This document shows, in pieces, positions 53,828-62,882 of a DNA stretch of 64,000 bases. The translations under genes and the position numbers were made by a program. Below the pieces are notes generated by a model. The model ran no database searches. It was not told where the DNA came from and was given only the letters and a program-made list of their open reading frames with translations. This DNA is from CAZMNY01 sp964635375. GTDB lineage: Bacteria; Planctomycetota; Planctomycetia; Pirellulales; Pirellulaceae. The stretch is from positions 7,943-71,942 of the forward strand of contig CAZWOU010000010.1 of assembly GCA_964635375.1 (NCBI GenBank), read 5' to 3'. The stretch's first letter is position 1; every line of letters starts with the position of its first letter.

Positions 53828-53882
53828 TCTGTATGCCATCAAGCCCGCGCCGAGGGGCTCGTTGATGTCCAGCTCAGCTGAC

Positions 53883-54113
53883 CTACTCAGCTGCTGCGGT
53901 TGTCGTCTCTTCGCCCTCTTCTTCCTCAGTCTTGACCTTCTTCTTCTTGCGAAGTGAGACCTTGAGGACGCGTACTTTGGGGATGCCGAGAACGGAGTCG
54001 CCTTCGGACCACCGGTCTGATTCCTTGAGTTTTTCCAGGCGCTCCGCACGATTCAACACGTTTCGAGTGCGTCTGCCGCCCGACTTGACCTTGAGACTCT
54101 TGTCAATTGCCAT
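53883..54113 (-). CDS. Small basic protein (TIGR04137-type)
   Basis: This 76-residue protein, MAIDKSLKVKSGGRRTRNVL at its start and 'AERLEKLKESDRWSEGDSVLGIPKVRVLKVSLRKKKKVK' in the middle, matches the small basic protein shared by Planctomycetes, Verrucomicrobia and Chlamydiae. The family's conserved parts are the DKSLK start, RNVLxRAER, and the GxPKVR segment. Its function is unknown; the basic charge suggests nucleic-acid or ribosome binding. Here an acidic tail (EEEEGEETTTAAAE) is added after the Lys run. It is a good marker for the superphylum. Confidence 0.9.
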   Translation of the reverse strand: MAIDKSLKVKSGGRRTRNVLNRAERLEKLKESDRWSEGDSVLGIPKVRVLKVSLRKKKKVKTEEEEGEETTTAAAE

Positions 54114-54287
54114 CGTTACTCTCTACCGCTCCAACATTGAACTCAATAGCAAACCGTGGAGTATAAGGGCCCAGTCGGCTTCCGGCAACCGTGAACTTGA
54201 GCCGGACCACAGGTCAAAACTGGCGAAATGCTGCACGCCGTTGACCAAAGGGGATTTCGGCGGCCGCGAGGAAAGGGCGGTCAGGCC

Positions 54288-55202
54288 CTATTCTTCCTCC
54301 GTTTCCACATCCTTGATCTGCTTCAAAAACTGCCCCATTTCTTGCAAGCGGTCCTTCGGATCGGGTTGCATGCACCTCATTATGGCTCGGGCCAGCGTCT
54401 TATTGATATTGGGGAAGGCGTCGGTGAGCTCTCTTGGATCTTCGGTGTCGTGGGCCAAGGCGGCCAATCCCGTGGTGTCCGAAACCGGCCAGGGCAGGTC
54501 GAAGACGAGCAGGTGGTAGGCGGTGACGCCGAACGAGAAAATATCGAGCCGCTGATCGGTCCAACGCCGGCGAATCACCTCGGGAGACATGTAGAGAGGC
54601 GTTCCGGTGCGATTGCCCGGTTGCATGTATTCTCTGAGAGCGGGGAGAGTCAGGCCAAAGTCGATCATCTTGATGGACTTGCAATCATTGGCGCAAATGA
54701 AGTTTCGCGGGCAAATGTCGCGATGAATGAAGCCGGCCAAGTGCACCGCCTCGAGCGATTCGGCCATCTGCCGAATTAGCTCCACGCGGTTGCCGATCAG
54801 ACGTTGGTCCTTCTTGTTGACCACCTCCTGAAGCCCGGGTCCGTCGATGAACTCCATGACAACATAGGGCAAGTTCTCAGTCGTCTTTCCGTACTCGAAG
54901 GTTTCCACAACCCGCGGGTGCCGGATCTGAGCCGCGATTTCGCCCTCAGGGGGTTTGCCGAGGCCAACAAACCGTTGCTCGAAAGCCTCGACTTTTTCCT
55001 TATCGCCGACCTTGAGTCCGACCAGTTCTCCCGCATCACGATCCCTCGCCAAGTAGAACTTGGACATCGTTCCGGAGATCGCTTTTCTCATCAGTTCAAA
55101 TCGGCGGGAGATATCGACCTTGCGGCTATTCAGCTTAGCCACGCCGATCGACGGCGCCTTGGCCGACTTGAACATCGATTGAATCTTGTCAAATACGCCC
55201 AT
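54288..55202 (-). CDS. Ser/Thr protein kinase, compact cytoplasmic
   Basis: This 304-residue protein has a kinase fold with Lys64 (GLKVG), HRDICPRNF (Asp162), DFG at 181 and 'GTPLYMSPEVIRRR'. The glycine loop is weak (ISGTMSKFY). The catalytic loop has Cys-Pro-Arg-Asn where Ser/Thr kinases usually have Lys-Pro-x-Asn, more like the tyrosine-kinase type. No transmembrane helix or extra domain is present, so it is soluble. It sits 20 bases downstream of accD on the same strand, an unusual neighbour that may be co-transcribed. Confidence 0.88.
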   Translation of the reverse strand: MGVFDKIQSMFKSAKAPSIGVAKLNSRKVDISRRFELMRKAISGTMSKFYLARDRDAGELVGLKVGDKEKVEAFEQRFVGLGKPPEGEIAAQIRHPRVVETFEYGKTTENLPYVVMEFIDGPGLQEVVNKKDQRLIGNRVELIRQMAESLEAVHLAGFIHRDICPRNFICANDCKSIKMIDFGLTLPALREYMQPGNRTGTPLYMSPEVIRRRWTDQRLDIFSFGVTAYHLLVFDLPWPVSDTTGLAALAHDTEDPRELTDAFPNINKTLARAIMRCMQPDPKDRLQEMGQFLKQIKDVETEEE

Positions 55203-55222
55203 TGCTCAAACCAACTCCAAGA

Positions 55223-56077
<855 letters not shown>

Positions 56078-56437
56078 GATAAGTGTCTCGGTCGGCTTCC
56101 GCGAGCCGTCATAAGTCTGAGCCAAAGCGGCGACTAATCACTGGGAGTCCCAATCCCCAGGCAGGGACCTCTTCCCAAAGCACAACTATCGGGTCTTCTC
56201 GGTGAATCCACTGTGGATTTCACCAGGTCATTGACCCATCCGCATCCCAAGATTTCCTCTGAATGTGCAGCCCAAATCGATCGGCAACGACGTCATTCTT
56301 GTCGACAATCGGCGCGACATGAGGGCTCGTCTCGCCCCGCGATCCCGGCTGCAGTTCGCTCTGAACCATCCCATCCACACTACGCCTTCCGCATTACCCC
56401 ATCCACATTACACTGCCCGCCTGGCAACCTCCACTGT
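56078..56437. other. Intergenic stretch, no gene seen
   Basis: About 360 bases upstream of accD. No credible frame. Short CATCCCATCCACA/CATTACCCCATCCACATTACAC near-repeats occur at 56365-56415. The accD promoter is presumably in this stretch. Confidence 0.4.
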
Positions 56438-57022
56438 CTAGGATTTCCCGGCCAGCACGCTCTCCGGCTCGACATCGATCGTCTCCCAATTGCCACAGTC
56501 GCATTCAGAGTGCCAGAGGTTGCCCAGGTCGGAATCGTTGAGCAAACTCGCCATCACGCTGGCGATCGGTTCACTTGCCACGACAGCGACGACTCCATGC
56601 TTGTGCCGTTTGACGATTTTCCGTATCGCTTTCTGAGCCCGCGTGGCGGCGGCGCCGACGGTTTCGCCTTCAGGCGGGCAGACCGATGCCGGGTTTTCCC
56701 GCCAACGCTTGTAGACCTTGGGCTGGCTTCGCTTCACATCGTCGATGAGCTTGCCGTGCCACAGTCCGTGGTCGAGATTTGCAAGCGCGTCGAGCTCGCG
56801 GACCTTGGCCCCTGTGGCCTGTGACAACGCGTCCGCCATTTGGGCCGCCGATTGACACGGGGCTTGGTATATCGCCGTGATGGCTTTGTCGGATAGTTGG
56901 TCCACCGTTTGCGCGACTTGATGCTGGCCTTCGGCATTCAAGGGAATGTCAAGCGATCCCTTGATGCGGCCCTGAGCATCGAACTCGGTGCAACCTGGTC
57001 GGACGATGAGTATGCTGAGCAT
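56438..57022 (-). CDS. Histidine-phosphatase-fold protein lacking catalytic residues
   Basis: This 194-residue protein has the phosphoglycerate mutase-like layout: ILIVRPGCTEFDAQGRIKGSLDIPLNAEG, 'LDALANLDHGLWHGKLIDDV', 'PEGETVGAAATRAQKAI' and a final 'GVVAVVASEPIASVM'. The catalytic RHG is RPG, the usual R-A-x-Q-T is S-A-A-Q-M, and the second active His (SHG) is SEP. All three core catalytic positions are lost while the fold is kept. It is therefore a likely pseudoenzyme with a binding or regulatory role. It lies 22 bases downstream of rpe. Confidence 0.82.
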   Translation of the reverse strand: MLSILIVRPGCTEFDAQGRIKGSLDIPLNAEGQHQVAQTVDQLSDKAITAIYQAPCQSAAQMADALSQATGAKVRELDALANLDHGLWHGKLIDDVKRSQPKVYKRWRENPASVCPPEGETVGAAATRAQKAIRKIVKRHKHGVVAVVASEPIASVMASLLNDSDLGNLWHSECDCGNWETIDVEPESVLAGKS

Positions 57023-57044
57023 AATGAGTTTCCGGGTAAGATAT

Positions 57045-57725
57045 TTAACGGGCAGCTCGTGCGAGATCCGCCACTGCCAAAGCGTAATTGTCTTTACAAA
57101 AAATGGCCGAACCGGCGACGAACCAAGTTGCCCCTGCCTCCGCGCAACGACCGATCGTCTCCATGTTGACGCCGCCGTCGACTTCCAGAACGATATCGTG
57201 CGAAGCCATCTCGCGGATCTGATTCAACTTCTCCAAAGCGACTTCGTGAAACGGCTGCCCGCCAAACCCGGCAGGCACGCTCATCACCAACGCCAAGTCG
57301 CATTCGGCGATCACATCTTCAATTCGTGAAACGGGCGTGCTCGGATTGATCGCAATGCCTGCCGCGACGCCAAGTCTCTTGATCTCCGCTATCACCTCTT
57401 TCGGCGATTCGACTGCTTCTGCATGGACCGTGATCAGGTCGGCTCCCGCCGTCTGGAATTGCCCCAAGTAGGGCAGCGGATCGACCATCATCAAGTGGAC
57501 GTCCAGAGGCAGCTCAGTCAACGAACGGAAAGCTTGCACAATCGTCATCCCGTAAGTGAAGTTGGGCACGAATTGCCCGTCCATCACATCCAAGTGCAAC
57601 GCCTCGATTCCGGCCTCCTCCAAGATCCGCACCTCGCGCTCCAAATTGCCGAAATCGCACAACAACATGGATGGCAATATCAATGGCGCACGATTGCGCA
57701 GTTTGTCTAGCATGGGTGAAGACAT
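57045..57725 (-). CDS. rpe: Ribulose-phosphate 3-epimerase
   Basis: This 226-residue TIM-barrel protein has the Rpe landmarks: ILPSMLLCDFGNL, HLDVMDGQFVPN, 'LDVHLMMVDP' and 'VDGGVN'. It interconverts ribulose-5-phosphate and xylulose-5-phosphate in the pentose phosphate pathway. The normally invariant SVNPGFGGQ reads SVPAGFGGQ here, a small but noticeable change next to the phosphate site. The metal-binding His and Asp are retained. The pseudo-phosphatase gene follows closely. Confidence 0.92.
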   Translation of the reverse strand: MSSPMLDKLRNRAPLILPSMLLCDFGNLEREVRILEEAGIEALHLDVMDGQFVPNFTYGMTIVQAFRSLTELPLDVHLMMVDPLPYLGQFQTAGADLITVHAEAVESPKEVIAEIKRLGVAAGIAINPSTPVSRIEDVIAECDLALVMSVPAGFGGQPFHEVALEKLNQIREMASHDIVLEVDGGVNMETIGRCAEAGATWFVAGSAIFCKDNYALAVADLARAAR

Positions 57726-58098
57726 AGGTGGTGCGTTAGATCAAACGCTCTCGACCAGTGGGTGACGAATTCCTGACGGCGATAAGCTTCGGGCAATCTG
57801 TTTGTCGCCCGCCGTAGAAGAGAGGAGTGGGTTCGTCGCGTGTTCGGCAGTAGTTGGGCAGCCCCAATTCAAGAAGGCGATTGTAACTACGATTCGGCAG
57901 ACCGTCAGTGGCAAATCCAATATACCTCAGCATGGCCGGACTCCACCGCGCACAACCCCTACCAACAGCCTGAGTTAGGGGTATCGATGAATCTCAGCAA
58001 GAGAGCCCAGATACCCCTCGACAGGGGGGAGCGTATTGGAAACCGAGTGGGGTCGGCGAGCTCGCGAGAACTGGGCCAGAGCGGGTTGAAGGAAGGAA
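57726..58098. other. Intergenic stretch, no gene seen
   Basis: About 370 bases between scpB stop and rpe start, both minus strand. A plus-strand frame crosses it without motif. No hairpin or repeat stands out. Confidence 0.4.
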
Positions 58099-58848
58099 CT
58101 AAGCCATGTCGGAGGGCAGCTCGTCTAGATTCCCGATTCCAAAGATCTCGAGAAAACGATCGGTCGTGTGATAGGTCGTGATCCGTGGCTTCGTGTCGGT
58201 CCTCTCGATGCGCAGTAGTTCACGACGTACAAGTTGGTTGAGCAAGGCGCCGCTCGACTTGCTTCGCGCATCATTGACTTCCTTCTTCGTCGATGGCTGG
58301 TTGTACGCCACGATGGCCAACACGTCGACGGCGGCGGGCGTTAGTTTGGCCGCCTTCACTTTACCGTAGAACCGATCTCGAACCGAAGCGAATTCGGGTC
58401 TCAATTCGAGGACAAACCCGTCGCCTCGAGAAACAACGTGATAGGTTGTGCCATCCGCGTTGTAGACCGCGTTGAGTTCTTCGACTAGGTCGTCGATTTC
58501 CTGGGGCCTTACGCCGCGCATCAGAGCGGCAACTTCGCGAGACGTGATTGGGCGATTCTCGGGATGCCCCACAAACAGCATGGCTTCAAGGATGCTGCGC
58601 GGCGAAACTTCGACCTTATCCTCCAATTGTGACTCGTCATCCAGTTGGGCCTCGTCGCCTGATTGAAGCGGCGTTGCCAGAGTCGGTTGTTTGCGAGGCG
58701 ACTCCAGGTAGGGATCGTCGCCCGAATTGATCATCTCGGCGAAGGTCTCGCTGAGGTCATCAAGCGAGAGTCCGCCATCATCGATCCGGTCGCCAAATTG
58801 AAGAAGGTCTTCTCCATCGGCCGGCGGTTTCGGTTCCTCTTCGCCCAT
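58099..58848 (-). CDS. scpB: Segregation and condensation protein B
   Basis: This 249-residue protein has the two winged-helix domains of ScpB, visible as 'ILEAMLFVGHPENRPITSREVAALM' and 'LTPAAVDVLAIVAYNQPSTKKEV', with the final 'LLRIERTDTKPRITTYHTTDRFLEIFGI'. ScpB joins ScpA and SMC in the condensin complex that organises the chromosome. A ~75-residue acidic N-terminal extension is added. The C-terminal Arg/Glu tail common in other bacteria is absent. It starts 6 bases after the sugar isomerase gene, so they are probably one transcript. Confidence 0.92.
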   Translation of the reverse strand: MGEEEPKPPADGEDLLQFGDRIDDGGLSLDDLSETFAEMINSGDDPYLESPRKQPTLATPLQSGDEAQLDDESQLEDKVEVSPRSILEAMLFVGHPENRPITSREVAALMRGVRPQEIDDLVEELNAVYNADGTTYHVVSRGDGFVLELRPEFASVRDRFYGKVKAAKLTPAAVDVLAIVAYNQPSTKKEVNDARSKSSGALLNQLVRRELLRIERTDTKPRITTYHTTDRFLEIFGIGNLDELPSDMA

Positions 58849-58854
58849 GCTTGG

Positions 58855-59709
58855 TCAGCTCCATCGCTGGGCGTACTCGGCTTTCATGAAGGCCAAGCCG
58901 TCTCGGGCCAGTTGTTCTTCGCTTTCGTACATCCGTCTCCAGATTTTGGTGGCCGCGACCAATTCCGGCAATGCCAATCCGAAGGCTTCGATCATCATCC
59001 AGCCGTCGTAGTTAATTTCCTTGAGCGTGTCAAAGTTCTCGCCCCAACGGACATTGCCCGTTCCCGGCGTGCTGCGATCGTTTTCTGAGATATGCACGTG
59101 GGCCAGCACGTCCTGGCAGCAGCGAATCGCATCGGGAATCGATTTCTCTTCGATGTTGGCATGGAACGTGTCGTACATCATCCGACAATTCGGGTGATCC
59201 ACTTCGCGGGCAAAACGGGCCGAATCGGCGTGGGTGTTCAGCAGATAGCACTCGAATCGGTTGAGGCATTCAACGCCCAGCATGACGTCCGTCTCAGCGG
59301 CGTGTTCGGCAACTTGGCGCATGCTGTCGACGCCGTGGCGCCATTCGTCCTCGCTGGGACCCTGTCCAGTAAAGTGGCCTAGCGCCGAATGGTAGGGGCC
59401 CACCAGAGTTGTTGCGCCGACGGCCTGGCAGCAGTCGAGGGCTCGATTGGTCGCCGCGACGCCTTTGGCGCGAACGGCCGGGTCAGCGTCAATCGGGTTG
59501 TCCTCAACACCCCGCACGGTGACTGCCGTTCGTTCCAATCCCAAATCGTCGAGTCGCTTCCCCCACGCGGCGTAATCCAAGTCCAGGTTGAACAAGGGAA
59601 GCTCGACGCCGTCAAACCCCATCTGTTTGAGCGACTCCAGAACGGGAAGGAGGTCATCATGCAATTCACCGGACCACAACAGCAGATTCATGCCAAATTT
59701 CATTTTCAA
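58855..59709 (-). CDS. TIM-barrel sugar isomerase/epimerase (xylose isomerase-like)
   Basis: This 284-residue protein has the AP-endonuclease-2/xylose-isomerase-like barrel with metal ligands in 'LGVECLNRFE', 'CRMMYDTFHANIEE', 'AHVHISENDR' and 'MMIEAFG'. The pattern is closest to D-tagatose/psicose 3-epimerase-like proteins. It would bind a divalent metal and isomerise a ketose or a related substrate. No signal peptide is present. It sits just before scpB and after an AcpH-like gene. Confidence 0.85.
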   Translation of the reverse strand: MKMKFGMNLLLWSGELHDDLLPVLESLKQMGFDGVELPLFNLDLDYAAWGKRLDDLGLERTAVTVRGVEDNPIDADPAVRAKGVAATNRALDCCQAVGATTLVGPYHSALGHFTGQGPSEDEWRHGVDSMRQVAEHAAETDVMLGVECLNRFECYLLNTHADSARFAREVDHPNCRMMYDTFHANIEEKSIPDAIRCCQDVLAHVHISENDRSTPGTGNVRWGENFDTLKEINYDGWMMIEAFGLALPELVAATKIWRRMYESEEQLARDGLAFMKAEYAQRWS

Positions 59710-59836
59710 CTCCTCAGTGCGCCGCCGTTCTTAGCGGTCGAGAGACTCTGCGAACTCCGCCCATCAGAGCGAAGGTGGAATAAGATTAGGCGGTGAGAAC
59801 GCCCACCAGCGGCCGTTTCTCCGCAAACGCGACAAC

Positions 59837-60508
59837 TTACCGATCAACCGTCTCCATCGCCGTTCCATCTGCCAGGAGCGCCTCGCGGCGTTGTCGCACG
59901 CGTTGTCGCGCGTGCGGAAAGAACCCCGCCACTCGATTCGGCAAAGGGCTCAGCTTCACGCGACGCATAACCTGATTCAGACGAAAGAGAAGTTTCTCAT
60001 CATCCTGATAGTCATACAAGAACCGCTCATCGCAAAATCGGGGGATCAGTTCCTGTAGCCGGGCCGCGGGCTTGTTCGTCATCCGCGAGACGCCCGTCTC
60101 AACAAAGGCAAAATCGAGCGAACCAATGGCAACGTAGTACTCATCAAGCATCTCTGGTTGGTCGACGATCAGGGTCGAATCCAGAATCAGCTCGATCAAG
60201 ATGTGGCCTAGAAATCGAGGTCGGAAGCCTTCATCACCACGAAGAATCTGTTTGAGAGCCACCGTGAACTCAAGGTTCATTTCCACGAATGCGAGGGTTT
60301 GGTGAAACCGGCGGTCGTCGTTGTGATGTCTTGTGATCCCCTTGGCCAGCTGTGAGATTCTCGGATCGGGGTCGTCCAAATAGGGCGCGGCATATTTGGA
60401 GCGAGCCCGCGTACGGCGATCCAGGACGCTCAGCCAATCGGGCGTCGCCACTCCGGCCAGTTGATAGGGCTGGTCGATCAAGAAGCGGCCATGGGCGAAG
60501 AAGTTCAC
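59837..60508 (-). CDS. AcpH-like (acyl carrier protein phosphodiesterase-like) protein, tentative
   Basis: This 223-residue protein shares with AcpH the opening MNFFAHGRF, the 'LAKGITRHHNDDRRFH' segment where AcpH has GIxxHRxID, and the 'LGHILIELILD' segment. Those residues form the metal site of HD-like ACP phosphodiesterases, which remove phosphopantetheine from ACP. The similarity is partial, so an unrelated HD-like hydrolase is also possible. It lies 12 bases downstream of the oxidoreductase gene. Confidence 0.45.
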   Translation of the reverse strand: MNFFAHGRFLIDQPYQLAGVATPDWLSVLDRRTRARSKYAAPYLDDPDPRISQLAKGITRHHNDDRRFHQTLAFVEMNLEFTVALKQILRGDEGFRPRFLGHILIELILDSTLIVDQPEMLDEYYVAIGSLDFAFVETGVSRMTNKPAARLQELIPRFCDERFLYDYQDDEKLLFRLNQVMRRVKLSPLPNRVAGFFPHARQRVRQRREALLADGTAMETVDR

Positions 60509-60520
60509 CTCAAAGGCACC

Positions 60521-61654
60521 TCAAACGTCCTCCCAACAACCATTGGACGCGCTCTTGAGGACGGCGTCGCAGACCTTTTGCGTCTCCAGCGCGTCGCGGA
60601 AGGTCGGGCCAGCGGGTTGGCCGGTGGCCAGCCCCTCCAAGAAATCAGCGACTTGGTGCACGAACGAATGCTCATAGCCGATTTGTAGACCGGGAACCCA
60701 CCACTTGTCCATGTAAGGCATGTCGCCATCGGTCACGTGAACCGAGCGCCAGCCGCGGACGAGGGAGTCGTCGGCATGGTCAAAGTAATTCAGCCGGTGC
60801 AAGTCATGCAAATCCCATGAAATGGACGCTTTTTCTCCGTTAATTTCAAACGTGTAGAGCGCCTTGTGTCCTCGGGCGTAACGTGTCGATTCGAACGTCG
60901 CCAGAGAGCCATTTTCGAAATGGGCGAGAAAAGCACAGGCATCGTCAATTGTGACGGGCTGCACTTCACCTGTCAGACTGTGTTTGCGTTCCTTGATGAA
61001 AGTCTCAGTCATCGCGGACACGTCGCGGATCCCGCCGTTGAGCCAGATCGCCGTGTCGATGCAATGGGCGAGCAAGTCGCCGGTCACACCGCTGCCAGCG
61101 GCCGCAGCGTCGAGGCGCCAGAGGCCTTCGCCACCTTGCGGCAGATCTTCTGAGATCGTCCAGTCTTGCAGAAAAACAGCGCGATAGTGAAAGATCCGAC
61201 CCAGACGGCCTTCGTCGATCAATTGCTTCGCCAACGTGACCGCAGGTACCCGACGGTAGTTGTACCAAACGATGTTCGGCACGCCCGCCGCCTCTACGGC
61301 TTGGCACATTTCTTCACCCTCTGCCGTATCCATGGCGAGCGGTTTTTCGCAAAGGATCATCTTGCCAGCTTGGGCGGCGGCGACGGCGATATCTTTATGC
61401 AGATTGTTGGGCGTGCAGATGTCAACCGCATCGATGTCAGCTCGTTCGAGCAGCTTCCGCCAGTCCGTCTCGACCGACTCGTAGCCCCAATTGTCCGCGA
61501 AACTCTGCGCCGATTCACGGTTGCGGGCGCAGACGGCTTTCAAGACGGGTTCGTATTCGAGATTAAAGAAATCACTAACTCGGTTGTACGCGTTTGAGTG
61601 GGCTCGACCCATAAACCCATAACCGATCATGCCGATATTCAGTGGCTTGGCCAT
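60521..61654 (-). CDS. Gfo/Idh/MocA family NAD(P)-dependent oxidoreductase
   Basis: This 377-residue protein has the N-terminal Rossmann motif IGMIGYGFMGRAHSNAY and the family EKP motif (CEKPLAMD, about residue 98). The C-terminal sandwich includes 'GVTGDLLAHCIDTAIWL', the usual substrate-site His-Asp segment. Such enzymes oxidise or reduce sugar alcohols, inositols or sugar nucleotides. It is cytoplasmic by sequence. Neighbouring isomerase-like and cupin genes support sugar metabolism. Confidence 0.92.
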   Translation of the reverse strand: MAKPLNIGMIGYGFMGRAHSNAYNRVSDFFNLEYEPVLKAVCARNRESAQSFADNWGYESVETDWRKLLERADIDAVDICTPNNLHKDIAVAAAQAGKMILCEKPLAMDTAEGEEMCQAVEAAGVPNIVWYNYRRVPAVTLAKQLIDEGRLGRIFHYRAVFLQDWTISEDLPQGGEGLWRLDAAAAGSGVTGDLLAHCIDTAIWLNGGIRDVSAMTETFIKERKHSLTGEVQPVTIDDACAFLAHFENGSLATFESTRYARGHKALYTFEINGEKASISWDLHDLHRLNYFDHADDSLVRGWRSVHVTDGDMPYMDKWWVPGLQIGYEHSFVHQVADFLEGLATGQPAGPTFRDALETQKVCDAVLKSASNGCWEDV

Positions 61655-61803
61655 TTGACAGATTTTCCTTTTGGCTTCCGCGAAATAACGCTCGCGAGTT
61701 TTCTGTGAGCCGCTCGCGGCGCCAACGGTTGTCGCAGGCTCGAGCGGATACGATTCTATTCGATAAGTCGGCGCTGCCCGCGCCTATTGCGAGGCCGTCT
61801 CGG

Positions 61804-62829
61804 TCAATTCCAACCGTTTGCCTCGCGAACCTTGAGCATGGCAGCGAGGATCGTATTCCAGGTTTCTTGCGTTTCCAAGACCGCGTTCGGGAACATGCAG
61901 CCATCCCAACAAATGTGCTTGATACCTCGATCAGCAGCGCCCTTTAGCCAATAGGCCGAAGTTGCGGTGATGTCGAGTTTGCCATTGGGGTCGTCGGCTT
62001 GGCAGTGCCGCCCGGTCTTGTCGTGAGAACCGGTGCCGTGCACCGAGCCATCGTTTTGGGCGACATGAAAATCGATCGTCCAGGGCCGCAAGGCGTCCGT
62101 CATTTTCGTGTACGCCGCGTCGAACTCCTCAGCGCTGTATTCCGGGCCGAGCAAAGCGTGTTGTTCGGCATTGACCCCCAGCAAGTAGAGGTAGGTGTGG
62201 GCTTGGTCGGACTGAAACCCAACAGTTTCCGGCAAGCCGACCTCTTCAAGCAAGTCAATCATGTCTTTCCAGGAGTGCATGCCGGCCCAGCAGATTTCGC
62301 CCTCGGCCGCCAGGCGTTCGCCGTGGTCCGCAGCCACTTTGGCGGCTTCCCGAAAAGTAGAGGCGATCTTCTTTGTATTGCCGACCGGATCCTCGGCCCA
62401 TTTCTCAGGACTCTCCGCCGAGTCGATTCGAATCACGCCGTAATCTCGAACGCCTTGTTCGCGGAGAATCTTAGTGATTCGGCAAGCCTTCTTCACCGCG
62501 CCGACAAAATTCGCCCGATCCTCATCCGTTCCCATCGAACTGCCGCCTCCAGTGGGAGGCCAGATCGGAGCGACCACAGAACCTATCTTCAAGCCATGTG
62601 AGGCGACTTTATCGCCCATCGCCCGGATAACATCATCACTCCCATCGGGATCGGTGTGAGGGTGAAAGAGGAAGATGTCGACGCCGTCAAACTTCTGACC
62701 ATCGACCTCCGCGTTCGACGTCAGTTCGAGCATGCGGTCCAAGCCAATCGGCGGTTGATCCGTCTCCGGATCCTTGCCAACGAGGCCGGGCCACATTGCA
62801 TTGTGAAGTTTGGGATAGGTGTTGCTCAT
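61804..62829 (-). CDS. TIM-barrel sugar isomerase-like protein
   Basis: This 341-residue protein has barrel features of the xylose-isomerase-like superfamily: 'KFDGVDIFLFHPH', 'GLKIGSVVAPIWPPTGGGSSMGT', 'GEICWAGMHSWKDM', 'VGFQSDQAHTYLYLLG', 'IDFHVAQNDGSVHGTG' and the HxC-type end 'KHICWDGCMF'. Its Asp/His/Glu residues could hold a divalent metal. The exact substrate is not evident. It lies 53 bases downstream of the partial cupin-type gene. Confidence 0.82.
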   Translation of the reverse strand: MSNTYPKLHNAMWPGLVGKDPETDQPPIGLDRMLELTSNAEVDGQKFDGVDIFLFHPHTDPDGSDDVIRAMGDKVASHGLKIGSVVAPIWPPTGGGSSMGTDEDRANFVGAVKKACRITKILREQGVRDYGVIRIDSAESPEKWAEDPVGNTKKIASTFREAAKVAADHGERLAAEGEICWAGMHSWKDMIDLLEEVGLPETVGFQSDQAHTYLYLLGVNAEQHALLGPEYSAEEFDAAYTKMTDALRPWTIDFHVAQNDGSVHGTGSHDKTGRHCQADDPNGKLDITATSAYWLKGAADRGIKHICWDGCMFPNAVLETQETWNTILAAMLKVREANGWN

Positions 62830-62882
62830 ACCGCTGGTCCCTGAATATTCTCTTACTGATTAGTTTCACGTCGTTGAGTTGG

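Noticed and set aside
53331..53957. 208-codon plus-strand frame over the larA start
   Set aside because: Antisense to larA and to the small basic protein; no supporting signal.
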